A stretch of DNA of 64,000 bases from Rhizodiscina lignyota (taxonomy: Eukaryota > Ascomycota > Dothideomycetes > Aulographales > Rhizodiscinaceae): contig ML978138.1 of NCBI GenBank assembly GCA_010015805.1, positions 186,001 through 250,000 of the forward strand. Reading direction: 5' to 3'. Numbering within the stretch: the first letter of the stretch is position 1; every line of letters starts with the position of its first letter. The notes under the pieces are model-generated. The model saw nothing but the letters and a program-made list of their open reading frames with translations. It searched no databases and had not been told where the DNA came from. The translations under genes and the position numbers were made by a program. Shown piece by piece: positions 10,871-21,821 of the stretch.

Positions 10871-11665
10871 ATGCTGGTTGTCCAACCGTCTCGTCTCCTC
10901 ATCAGGCGGCAATTTCTATCTCGTCTCCCGAAGTCTCAGAATTCAATTGTCGTTGCGAACAGTTCCCGAAGAATTTCAACAAGCCCGGAGCTCCGCTACG
11001 TCATGTCCGCCGCCAAAGAGCCAGTCAAAGAAATGTCCAAGGACATCAAGTCTCCGGCCAACACCACTGAAGTCCAGCAGGATCTCGACATCGGGAACAA
11101 CATCTATGCAAAGTCATACAAGGGGCAGCACCTGCCAACCGCGCCGGGCAGGCATTATTGTGTCGGTACGTCCTTGACTCTACACCGCATCCTCAACCCT
11201 TCAATCCCAACATTACATAGGCCCAGTACTAACCACCATGCGACAGTAACTTGCATGGACTCCCGTATCGATGTCTTCCCGGCTTTCGGCATGCATCTCG
11301 GCGATGCCCACGTCATCCGTAACGCCGGCGGCTCCGCTCGCGACGCTCTGCGGTCCATCGTCATCTCGCAGCAATACCTCAACACAAAGGAAGTCATCCT
11401 GATCAAGCACACCCGTTGCGGCCTGGAGATGTTCACCGACCCAGAGGCAGATGCCATGCTCGAGGAGCGGAGAGGCAAGCAAGCGCTGGAGACGGTGAGG
11501 CAAGCTGGTAGTGGGCACTGGCATGCTTTTGGAAATCAGAAGGTCGATGAGGCGACGAGGGAGGATGTGGACTTTTTGAAGTCGTCTGGTTGTTTGGTTG
11601 ATGGAACGGAGGTTAGTGGGTGGGTGTTTGATGTTGAGAAAGGCAGGGTTAAGAGGGTGGCGTAA
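10871..11665 (+). CDS. Beta-class carbonic anhydrase, likely mitochondrial form (237 aa)
   Basis: Exons 10871..11165 and 11247..11665. The 81-nt intron (GTACGT..ACAG) has no stop and length 3n, so the frame reads through it; removing it restores HYCVVTCMDSRIDVF. Zinc ligands and catalytic pair are seen: Cys and Asp-Arg in TCMDSR, then His and Cys in HTRCG. HVIRNAGG is the usual beta-CA glycine motif. The enzyme converts CO2 and water to bicarbonate, feeding carboxylases and CO2 sensing. The first about 45 residues are rich in Arg, Ser and Leu with no acidic residue early (MLVVQPSRLLIRRQFLSRL), which fits a mitochondrial import signal. A second in-frame ATG at 11003 (MSAAKEPVKEM) could make a cytosolic form. 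The protein belongs to the short beta-CA clade rather than the Nce103 type, by its length and missing N-terminal arm. Confidence 0.9.
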   Translation: MLVVQPSRLLIRRQFLSRLPKSQNSIVVANSSRRISTSPELRYVMSAAKEPVKEMSKDIKSPANTTEVQQDLDIGNNIYAKSYKGQHLPTAPGRHYCVGTSLTLHRILNPSIPTLHRPSTNHHATVTCMDSRIDVFPAFGMHLGDAHVIRNAGGSARDALRSIVISQQYLNTKEVILIKHTRCGLEMFTDPEADAMLEERRGKQALETVRQAGSGHWHAFGNQKVDEATREDVDFLKSSGCLVDGTEVSGWVFDVEKGRVKRVA

Positions 11666-12673
11666 AGCGTTCATGAGGAGTCTTGCCATTGTGAGTCTCG
11701 AGTACGTTAGGGTAATTGGAACAAGGGGAAGCCAAGGGGGAGTTAGTTCTGGTTGTTTGAAGCCTGTGCTGGTGCCTTTGGAGTCATTTACTGGGACACG
11801 ATTGTGGGACATCTCACCATGACATGGAATATTTGAATGGAGCGATTTCACGTAGACCCGGAATAAATAAAATAGCGATCAACGTCCATCTCGGGATTTT
11901 ACATCTACAAAGTATCTCCAAGATGTACATTGAAAAGCATTGCAAATTTTCTTTCAATTTGTCATGCTCTCAGCAAACACAAGGCTCCATGTGATTGTTC
12001 AAGGTAATCTGCAATTAGAAGCGTAGGGGTGGTAAATAATGACACGTTAGAATCGTATGTCCGTGACAGCTCATCATCTGAGAGTCCCTTTCGGGCGCCC
12101 GGATGAGAGTAAAACTTAGGACACCAGGCGTATTGCTAATAAGGAGTGGCCCTGCCGTGAGTTCTTTTGATTGGCGAAAGCCGACCGAAGATTGCCGCCC
12201 TGAAGAACACACCGACAAAGCGAAAGACCAGTAGAGTGTGACTATGGTGAATAGTCATAAGGGAGTACATGAAGTGTTGCGTTCCCCTTTCCCAGCGAGC
12301 GTTGTTCGGCGATTAAAGGTGCGTAAGTGCCGTGGGCCAATCTTTTGAAGGAAAACTTTTGTTTGGTAATTTAAATGCAATCCAAACCCATATACGCGCC
12401 GACTATATGCACATGCTCCTCGTTGTTGTCGTGTCTGCGGCGGCGGGACGCGTCCCATTCCTTTGCCCGTAGTCCGTGGGGGTATCATTGTCCCTTGCCT
12501 TGCGCCGCTGATCCGATAATGATGTTGCCTGCCGGGGTATATTGATATTTGATAAATGATGTTGAGTACCTAGTACTGAAACAAGTGCGAGCCCGCTATG
12601 CAGAGAAAGCGCGATGAATGGGATACCAACAGAGTCGAAAACTGATGGAATGAATATGTTGGTTAGGAAATGT
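11666..12673. other. Intergenic, tail-to-tail
   Basis: About 1 kb between the convergent carbonic anhydrase and Zn2Cys6 genes. A possible poly(A) signal AATAAA lies at about 11863. Only short frames with no recognisable content are present. Confidence 0.5.
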
Positions 12674-14305
12674 TCAAGTCGAGTAAGCCTTGGGTGCGGC
12701 ACCGCTCCTTTGGCGCTGCATCGTAACTGATTCTGTTCTTAGCCTTTCAAAGCTTGCCATATGTTGAGGTTGCGGTTGCATCAAAGGAGTATAATGCTGG
12801 CCGCTAACCAAGGATCCCCCGTCCGTGGTAGAGATGTCGATCGAATTGCGCTTCGAGTTTGTTGTTGAGCTGAGCGTATACAAGTTGGTGGCCGAGTCAT
12901 TACGCTCAAGGTGCTCAGTTGATGAGGTAGACGGTAGTCCGTGGTGCATGGAGATGCGCCCCTTTTTTAGCGCAGGAGTCGAGGTTGCCGTAGAACTGTA
13001 ACTTAAAGAGGGCGCAGTGGTTGGTGAGTGATCTGGACTACCGGTGATGGGAATGTAGCCCAGGACGGCATTATCTGTGACTGAAGAAACGGCTGCACGA
13101 GTTGCTGGCGGGCCCATTACTTCGCTCACTGGTCCACTGAACGAATGACGCCCTTCTGAAGACTGGTTCTGATTCCATTCCATCGCTTCCGTAGTGTACC
13201 GAATATGCGCGTTACGGCCGCTACGCATCAATGGATCGCTCACAGCTGTTGCTGCAGTAATTGAAGAACGACTGCCGCTACTGGGAACAGGCGGAAGCTG
13301 CCGATCAATGTAAGCTCCCGCCAGTGAAGTTTGGAGCTGTGCCATACCAAACGGTGACACGCTCTCCGAAGCAGTAATCGTATTGCGCGGAACGGCAGTG
13401 TTGATGTATGTTGGCTGGGAAGGCACAAAGTGGAGATCTGACTCCGTGTACAGCCGATTCGTATGACTGACGGGTATCGGCTCGGACCTCGTGGCGTATG
13501 GTTTCATCGGACCGTGATACCCGTACAACGAGCCATTGAAAGATTCCTGGGTAGTGATAAACGGCGCTGTCTGTACCCCATATGGCTCATCCGCGTAGTA
13601 TTGGCCGCCGCCCAGTGACATTGGGTTCGAAAATGCTGCTCTAGATGTTCCAGCGCTGTATTGCGTAGAGGGATAACTCCGAGAGTATGGAGGATATGGC
13701 TGTGTATTGGATGGGAGCATCGCATTGACGCTGAGGTTCGGGCTAGATGCAAATCCATCAGGCAAATTGCCCAGAGGAGCATGTCCCGTGAGAGAGACTT
13801 CGGATGATCCAACCTGTTCCCATATGAGCGCCAGTTTAATGTTGAAATGCGTCAACTTACTCTATGAAACTTGCACTCGTTGATGTTGGCGCCAGCTGCT
13901 TGACAGTTACGGCAGCCTGTGCCATCTCCAGGATCTCCACTACATCTGATCTTGCGTTTGCGACAACGAGCACACTTGTAATAGTTAGTAGACTTCTATG
14001 AGATTCGTAATATGAATCTGATGCTTGTGTTTGCTACAGAGCAAAGAGATTGTACTCACTGCAACGGCAACACGACGTCGTGTCTGTCCATTTCCGCTAT
14101 CAGTCTCGAGCTCTATGGATGGAGGACTGTTGCCTCGCCGTGATACAGGGCAAATGCGAGAGTCCATCCGGCCTGCTAGTGGAGCGATACTCGAAGGGAA
14201 ATTACGATCGTTTGCGTAGTGGATGCCACTTCTGGTTTCCTGTCCTCTGCGAAAAGGGTCGAAATCGCTGTGATAGTGAAGTGCTCGTGTCGTCGTCTGC
14301 ATCAT
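12674..14305 (-). CDS. Zn2Cys6 transcription factor (499 aa)
   Basis: Minus-strand exons 14060-14305, 13861-13974 and 12674-13813, introns of 85 and 46 nt, phases 0 and 0. The second exon begins exactly at the first zinc-ligand Cys. The binuclear cluster covers residues 83-116 with spacing C-x2-C-x6-C-x9-C-x2-C-x9-C and a basic RKRKIRC loop, preceded by RRRVAVA. The rest (about 120-499) is rich in Ser, Thr, Pro, Tyr and Gln and of low order; there is no fungal-TF middle homology region. It should bind CGG-type DNA sites in the nucleus. Target genes are unknown and no neighbouring pathway genes hint at them. The start was set at the first of two adjacent ATGs (14305); the frame is open further up to 14422, so a slightly longer N-terminus is possible. 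Confidence 0.85.
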
Positions 14306-17277
14306 GCTAAGCAACTCGCAAGCACATGTCGTGGCAATAGAGAGGTGAAGGGTAGCAACAAGATCTTTTGCGATTCTGGAGGTGGCGCTAGAAAAACTCT
14401 CTGCGGAGTAGAGACACTTCAACAGATTGGAGTCCTGGGGAATTGCAGGTCGATCTGCTGATACTCTAAGGTTGTGGAGTGTGAGGCTGGGTCTCGGCAG
14501 CCTGTGTAAAGTCTGTGGGGCGGCCTCTGTTCAAGATCGTTGGAACCCCAGTGTGGTGGAACAAACGGAAAAAGTTATTCTCATATAGTCTGGGATCTTC
14601 CTACCCTCCTGGTAATGCTCATGATTGCTCATCAGAAGATCGTGCTGAAGTGTGGACATCAGTCTGTGCGAGCCATTCATTTCTCATCTTGCTCATACTC
14701 ACGAAGGCGTTGGCCGTCAATCTATGGTGGATTGATACTGACAAGCTGGACACTTCAGCGTCAGCGTGGAGCGTTTGGAGACCCCTGTCTTGGTACTCCG
14801 TCTTAGACTTTAAGTTGATTGGCCGTGGCTGGCGCAGCTTGACGGATAGCTGCGTTTCTGAGTGGATTCCCCCTGACCTCTTCGACCTGGAGCAAACGTC
14901 TTTCGCGCACGACCTGTACTCTTCGTCGTGTGACGCTCTTCCAGAGGATAGCAAGGCACCGCTGTGCACCCGATGATAAGCGACTAGTGCGCTAGGTCGC
15001 TCAGGCTATGCTCGAGCAAAGTCAACGATTGACGCGGCTGTGGGGTTTGAAACGACCTGGAGATAACAAGGCAGCAAAGACTGAGACATCGGCAAACTGA
15101 CCAACAGTCTAATGGAGAGGCTATTGATCAAACAAGAATGAGCGGGGAATTCCAGTGCGTGGGCAATCAGGATCCAAGCGCCCTTCCGCCCTCTCGGCTA
15201 GATTTGGACTGTCCGTGGAACCGAGAGCAAGACGGTTTCCCTCACTGATGCTGCGGTTGGTCATACCTAGCTGCACAGAGGCTTCAACGAGCAAACAGAG
15301 AGCATCTGCTCCTCAAGCAGTAACCGTACGCTGACGCAACGGGCTAGGTCATATACTGTTGCAACCAAATGAGTGAGAACACAAACAGCATTCCAGAGAA
15401 GATTGAAACATACCTTGGGAGTAGACCACGTCGAGGTAAGTAAAGACATGTCAGTCTTTTATTTCAAGCTGCACATTATCGGATAAAGGTCATAACAGGA
15501 GAGAAGCTGACAAGGCTACGTGTAAGTATTAGGGGGGGCTAGCCTTCGTGGCGCAACCATTTTGTAGATGGAGTCGAGCTTTCAAGCTGGTCACATTTGC
15601 CATACGGCTAAAGTGAAGAAATTGTGAGCGCGAGCTCTGCGAGTTGACCTGCGTCCGGATGAGTAGTACTTCACACACACATCCTAGGGCGCAGCTGTTG
15701 CGACAATGCAGCAAAGCGGCGCATGTAATCGTTCTCCACAGATACCGCTATTTCCATAAGGGACACGGTTAATTCTCAGGGGATATGTGTTTGTCTTGTC
15801 ATTGCAAGAATTGAATGATGGCTAACAGTGAGCTAAAGGGCTCATTCCTGCATGTGCACCTGCGGGTGTGATTGCATAACTATGTATGATCCGGTTGCGC
15901 TGCTGCTGCAGCAAAAGCATTAGAGCGAGCAGGTAGTATCGGCAGAAGGAAATCATCTTGGCGACTTTGCCCTGCCTGGAGGATCCTTTTTCCTAAACAA
16001 TTCCGAGGTCTAACAGAAGAAAGTCGCACTCGTTCACCTCCAAGGATGGAGTGCAACAAGCTTGAGAAACAAGAAAAAGAAATCAATCGTAGATGTCGAC
16101 AAAGGAGGAATAATGCGCTCTCATAATGGTTTCCGCGCCAACGCACTTTCAGGCAAGGACTCAACGGAATCATCAACAGGAACAACTTCAGAATGTGTTC
16201 ATTCTGCCGTTTTTCCACGGCGCATTTTGACCAATTGCTGTGGAAATCTCGGTCAACCCACAGCTACGGTTGGTCTCGATCGGATGGGTATGGGCCGTTC
16301 GCCTATTATGCGGATACATGGGGGGAACTATTCCATAGCGTTCTTAGAGTGAATTGAAGCATAATCACTGGGCTCGTCGTAATTGAATCATACAGACGTT
16401 CCGAGTCCATTTGCTGAGGTTGGGCCAGTATGGCAGAGGAATCCACCCCCGGCAGCCTTCTGAGGACTCGTCTGGATTCGGTTGGAGCTTACACCGGTTA
16501 TAGTTCCCAACCACGTGGTGTGGAAATTTCGAGGCGCCAGGTCGGCTGTGAATGCGAACTGCAGGTCTGCCTGCAATTGTTCATGGTTCGAGCCGTTCCG
16601 CCGTACATAGAAGGAGCGGTTAGCGAGAGAGAAACGCCAGCGACAAGGATTCGATGACGATGCACGGCTCAGCGTGAAGAAGATATCTGTAACCCTGTCG
16701 TGCAGACATTCTTCGGACAGCTGCAGAAGATCGGCTTGCGGATGGCGCTTTCCGGTGAAGCCGGATAACATGATTGGCACGTAAGAGAAGTGGTTGACAT
16801 GGAGACACAAGAAGAAAGTCTTTGAGATCCTGTTCGAAGCGTGCGTGAAAAAGCTGGCCCGCTGAGCCAGGGTTCGCGGTCGATTCCCTCAATAATAAGT
16901 GTGTGAAGAAGATAATTCTCCGAGAGTACGCCACTTATCGTACGCCACTCCCAATCCTCTTTGATCGATCGTGGATGATCGAAGCACAAGCATATATGCC
17001 GATGTCCGCGGAATTTTGCCACAAATTTCGCCAGCTGTTGAACAACGAAAGCTCAACTGGAGGTTGAGTCCGCTCCGGGAGTAGTCGGAATTTTTTTTTG
17101 GCTCACGTGATTTCCCCAGATTGCAACTCCATGACTCGCGTCGGCCGGGGGTGTACTGCTTTCATTTTCTTGTGCCACGACTTCAGTCCTCCCCACATCT
17201 CTTCTCAACTTTGGAAACGCCAACTCGCTACGTACATCTTGCATCCTGCATCGTAGAGGATTGCCCTCGAGAGGACA
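14306..17277. other. 3-kb stretch without a confident gene
   Basis: Lies between two divergent genes. Short frames of 60-150 codons occur in all frames. The one part that looks protein-like is 16388-17040 on the minus strand (listed separately). No tRNA, repeat array or transposon end was seen. The last 180 bp before 17278 should hold the cyclophilin promoter, with a T9 run at about 17090. Confidence 0.45.
16388..17040 (-). other. Possible unrecognised or decayed gene
   Basis: Three long minus-strand frames overlap here (16669-17022, 16620-16934, 16388-16810). The upper one begins LAKFVAKFRGHRHICLCFDH and continues with KEDWEWRTISG and LLHTLIIEGI, which look like real protein; the lower ones look less so. 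No pair of clean splice sites joins them into one sensible protein, and an in-frame stop lies just upstream. It could be one exon of a gene with an unusual structure, or the remains of an F-box-like gene of the type common in fungi. No domain is assigned. Confidence 0.25.
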
Positions 17278-18827
17278 ATGTCGGTTCTACTCGAGACTTC
17301 GTTAGGCGACATTGTCATCGATCTTCTGGTCGATTATGCGCCCAAGACCTGTGAAAAGTGAGTTTATTCCACCCCATACACTGGGCCATTCTACAGGCCC
17401 ACCCTATTCTGAGAAGCTGAGTACATCACTAAGACATCCGTCGCTCCTCTAGCTTCCTGAAGCTATGCAAGGTCAAATACTACAACTATTCGCCCGTCTA
17501 CAACATCCAGCGCAACTTTGTCTTCCAAACGGGCGACCCAATCGGTCCGGGATATAAGGACAGCGATGGTGGATCATCGATATGGGGCCTACTTCAAGGT
17601 CCATCAAAGAAGGCTTTTGCACCAGAGTTCCACTCAGAGCTGAAGCACAAGGAGCGTGGTACCGTCACTATGGCCACGGCACCATTACCGGGGGACGAGA
17701 AGGAACGCGTCGCGGGGTCACAATTCCTCATCACGCTGGGCGATAATATAGACTACCTGGACCAAGATCATAGAGGCGCGATATTCGGCCACGTCGTCGA
17801 AGGATTTGATGTGTTGGAGAAGATCAACAACGCATTCACCGACAAAAACGGCCGTCCCCTCCAGGACATCCGTATCAGACACACAGTCATTCTCGACGAT
17901 CCTTTCCCTGATCCTCCCAGCTTGCGCGAACCTTCAAAGAGTCCTCCACCTTCTGAGGCGCAAAAGGCAACGGTTCGCATCGCCGACGACGAAACATTTG
18001 AGGACGAGCTTGACGAAGAGGCCATGGCGAAGCTACGAGCCCAGCGTGATATGGAAGCACGAGCACTAACACTCGAGTTGATGGGAGACCTGCCCTTTGC
18101 CGAGGTCAAGCCGCCGGAGAATGTCCTGTTCGTCTGCAAGCTCAACCCTGTCACTCGGGAGGAAGATCTCGAGCTCATCTTCGGACGCTTCGGTACCATT
18201 CTCAGCTGCGAGGTCATCCGCGACAAGAAGACAGGTGACAGCCTGCAATATGCCTTCATCGAATTCGAAGATAGCAAGAGCGTGGATCGGGCATACTCCA
18301 AGATGGATGATGTGCTGATCGATGATCATCGCATTCACGTCGACTTCAGTCAGTCGGTCTCCAAGCTCTCAGACGCATGGCGTCATGCGACAATCAAGAA
18401 ACGCATGCATACTCGTGGCTTTGGTGGAATCGATAGTCTCGAGAAGCGCAAGCAGTACAGGGCGGAGGATGTTGAAAGAGAGAGGGACAAGGCTAGCTCT
18501 CGGTATGGAATGATCCATGATCGCGAATCCGAAAGAGCTGCATCTCTGTCCGCCGTTAACGTAGATAAATACGATGATCGAGAGAAGAAGAGGCACCGGT
18601 CACGCAGTCGAGACCGTCAAGATCAAGGCAGAGATCGTGACCGCGACCGTGACCGTGACCACTATGGCGATAGGAAGAGAAGGCGTTCTTACAGTCGTAG
18701 CCCGAAGCGCGACGACAAGTACAGGGAGAGGGATCGGTACGAGGACCGTCGACGCCATAGATCACGAGACAGGAGCCCGAGGGGAGATCGGTACGATGAT
18801 CGACGTGATGATCGACGTAGGAGATGA
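17278..18827 (+). CDS. CYP6: Peptidyl-prolyl isomerase, RRM cyclophilin of PPIL4/Cyp6 type (484 aa)
   Basis: Exons 17278..17357 and 17453..18827, one 95-nt intron joining TCEK to NFLKLCK. Residues 1-170 form a cyclophilin domain starting [16 protein letters not shown], with [20 protein letters not shown] and [16 protein letters not shown]; as in the PPIL4 branch, the core lacks the full canonical active-site set (for example no FHR at the usual place, [13 protein letters not shown] instead). An RRM follows at about 250-330 ([26 protein letters not shown]). The tail from 340 is rich in Arg, Asp, Ser and Lys with RDRDRD and RSRSRD runs, typical of splicing factors. The family is nuclear and spliceosome-associated; it may isomerise prolines in splicing proteins. 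Confidence 0.93.
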
Positions 18828-20142
18828 ATGCAAGGCGTGAATAGTTACGATTATGAAGGATCTAGGCTGTGAACGATAGCATTGAGCATGGCGTTCACGG
18901 GTAGCATGAATATACCACTTTCGTGCTGAGTGCACGCTTCTTTTCTGACTGGCTTTGTAGTTCTGTATGATAGATTACACCTCAAGCATTAATATACGAG
19001 GTTCTAAACCTGATATAGCAATGCACTCTGACCTGTGCCACCTACGAGACGTCGAGAGCCTCCAATCAGTAGTGCTAGTACTCATTCGAAGGTGACAAAG
19101 AAGTTTGACCACAACTACGCTAAATCGAACCACCTGGATGCTCACTCTCTCCAGGTACTCCAAGCTTAGTACGTTCAAGCCATGCACATTTGACAAATAT
19201 TGTCTGAAGCATATCAAATCAGGCTTTCGGGGATGCTCTCGCCTTTATTAAGAAATAAAATTCGTTCAAGCTGCACTAATTAAACTTCGTTAGACTCCAC
19301 TGTTTTACGCAGGAGAGGCAGGTATAATAAGTTTTTGATGGCCCACGTAGAATCTTACCGATCGTTACAAAAAGGTTGAGCTACGGCAACATTATATCGA
19401 ACCAAGACACTAACGCCCTCCACCCGCAATAAGTTGTACCCAATAAAGCCGTGAACGTTTGAGAAATATCGGTTCGAGCTTCCAAATATTCTCTTATGTG
19501 TATTGAAGAGAGCAGTCCATTTAAGCTGCACCACTTCGACTTCGTGAAGTGCAACTGTTTTTGTACAGAACAGTAATGACAAGGGTATTTCTTTCCTCTT
19601 TTTAAACAGACTACCTAGCATCCTATCGGGGTTACGAAATAGCACGGCCAGGGCTAAGATATGGGGCCGCAAAGACATATATCCTCTTCAGTCGATACAA
19701 GCTGTGGCCTTCAAACATGAAGCTGTGCAAGTCTGACAAATGCTGTCCAAAGCATATCAAAGCAAGCTTCCAGTAACACCCTCGCCTCTGCTGAGGAGCA
19801 AATTTCGTTTGAGCCGTACCAGTTCAACTTTGTCGCGCTCAACTAGTTTCTGCAGAAGAGCGGAGAGGATCACGGATGTCAAACGTTATTGAAGCCAAGC
19901 CGAAAGAGGAAAGGTCGGTTCTGATATCGATTTCGGTCATGCACAACGGATGTTTCCGAACAACATCGCCAACAACATCTGCGTCAAGCTTTAAACTCAT
20001 GTTCCTCTCCATACACAACAAACATGGTCACAGATGACACCAGGTTGATACCGGAAAAACACCCCACAGCTTCATACCAACACTCTTTGTCGCCACACAG
20101 AAGCACCGAAGCTCTGTGAGCTTCATCTACACGACCGCCACC
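18828..20142. other. Intergenic region holding a decayed repeat array
   Basis: 1.3 kb between two plus-strand genes. The first 120 bp is the cyclophilin 3' UTR and the last 100 bp the RMD5 leader. The middle holds the tandem units described in the next entry. It is more A/T-rich than its flanks. Confidence 0.5.
18950..20030 (-). repeat. Three diverged tandem units of about 270 bp with protein-like minus strand
   Basis: Copies lie at about 19090-19320, 19360-19590 and 19690-19870. On the plus strand copies 1 and 3 share stretches such as TGACAAAT-TGTC-GAAGCATATCAAA and CTCGCCT; copy 2 is more changed. On the minus strand each copy gives related peptide: LxKTV/KLV-E-x-x-x-VxLVxLKR, then a region ending YxSNVHG (copies 1 and 2) or LSDLHS (copy 3), and copies 1 and 2 continue into a RVxVxVxRxxVxV segment. 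None is intact. This looks like a broken gene built from repeated segments, or an old tandem duplication of one exon. The family is unknown to me. Confidence 0.5.
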
Positions 20143-21821
20143 ATGGACGAACTCCTCGCTGAACAGAGGAGACTCGAGAAGGATGGGAGTTTTAAAACTG
20201 CTATCAAAGATGTGGACAAGACTTTAGAGCTTCTTCAAGCTGCCAGAGATGCCATTGCCGCAGGTTTGTTGCCCAGAACACTCTTCCTAGCTCTACCGGA
20301 ATCCTAACCCATTAAGATAGACCCGTCGAGCGCGGCGATAACCCTCGCGAAGCTTCAGACACCGGTACAGCAGGCATTTGAGGGCATAAATAATGATTTG
20401 AAGAAGATCAACAAAGCACAGAAGAGCTATGACAAGGCTTTCAGCAAGGTGATTCTTTCCCCTCTCAAATGCGTTATCTCGGCACAGCTGTTACGAAATT
20501 CTCGAGCAGGTTTCTGATTAAATGTCTTTATAGAAATTCGATCAGAAGAAAGCAGTTCCCATGCCTCCTAATGATCCTCTCGCGCCACACACATCGCTCA
20601 TCAATCGCGCGATTGCCATGCACCTTCTGCGCGAAGGTCAATTCGGAGTCGCGTCTACGTTCATTGAGGAAGCAAACGCACATCCACCTTCAGTACGGCG
20701 CACCTCGCTCCAACAAACATTACAGAACAATATTAACGTTTTCACGCAGAGCGGCACGTTCAAAATTGACAGTGTCCCAAGCCCAGAGATCTCGTCCACT
20801 CGCTCATTCGACCTACACCAGCAACAAGCTTGGGAACAGGACTTTGCTGACGGCACGTTGAAGTCAGAGGTCCTACAGAGACAATTCTCAGACATGTACT
20901 ACATCCTACACGAGTTACGCACGAACGAGAACCTACAACCGGCAATTGAATGGGCCAGGAAAAATGCGGCGACACTTGAGAGTCGCGGAAGCAATCTGGA
21001 GTTTGAACTGTGCAGGCTACAATTTGTTGTTTTGTTCTCTGGAGGCACAAGCGGTCCACCTGACGCAGACATGGACATGGATACCGACGACGACCCTTCA
21101 GCCACTCAAAAGACACCACCAAATCCGCTCGATGGTCCTCTTCGTGCCTGGGCATACGCTCGCTCATCCTTCCCAGCGTTCCAAATCCGTTATCAGAAAG
21201 AGATCCAACAGCTAGCATGCGGCATGAGTTTCTACCCGAATCTAACAGACTCGCCGTACGTATCGCTGTTTGCAAACGGATCCGCTTGGGAAGATGTCGC
21301 GACTAGTTTTACACGCGAGTTCTGCAGCTTGCTCGGTTTGAGCGCCGATAGTCCGTTGTATGTTGCGGCCACAGCGGGGGCGATCGCTCTGCCGAAGATG
21401 AAGAAGTACTACGAGATGAAGGCGAAGCATAAGACGGAGTGGAGCACAGTGGTGGAGATGCCTGTAAGTGCTAATATCTCCTTCATCAGTTACTTTCGAT
21501 TTATTTTGTCTTACCGACTATCACCGACATTGTCGACTCATCCATTGCGCTGTCCCTTTTGCTTTTTCATTTGAAATCAAAAATCCTGACGATGTACAGG
21601 TTGAGGTTCCCCTTCCTCCCTCCTATTACTTCCACCCCATCTTCGTCTGCCCTGTTTCTCGCGAGCAGGCTACAGACGCAAACCCGCCAATGATGATGCC
21701 TTGCGGTCATGTTATTCTCCAGGAGAGTCTGGCGAACACCAGTAAGGGGGCGAGATTCAAGTGTCCATACTGCCCAAGCGAGAGCCATCCAAGAGATGCC
21801 AGGAAAGTCTTCTTGGCCTGA
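20143..21821 (+). CDS. RMD5: GID/CTLH E3 ubiquitin ligase subunit Rmd5 (Gid2) (466 aa)
   Basis: Exons 20143..20263, 20321..20448, 20534..21463 and 21600..21821, introns 57, 85, 85-class and 136 nt, all in phase. The first two exons give a helical N-terminus (LLAEQRRLEKDGSF, AITLAKLQTPVQQAFEGI). Residues about 100-260 hold LisH/CTLH-type helices (LINRAIAMHLLREGQFGVA, FSDMYYILHELR, AIEWARKNAATLE). The last exon holds the degenerate RING: CPVSREQ, then MPCGHVI and KCPYC, as is usual for Rmd5. In yeast Rmd5 pairs with Fyv10/Gid9 in the GID complex, which marks gluconeogenic enzymes (such as fructose-1,6-bisphosphatase) for degradation when glucose returns. Acceptor of intron 1 (GATAG rather than the nearby TTAAG) was chosen because only it keeps the frame. 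Confidence 0.93.

Noticed and set aside
14515-14976. 153-codon plus-strand frame upstream of the Zn2Cys6 gene
   Set aside because: No domain, no splice partner and mixed composition; a similar frame is open on the other strand, so chance is likely.
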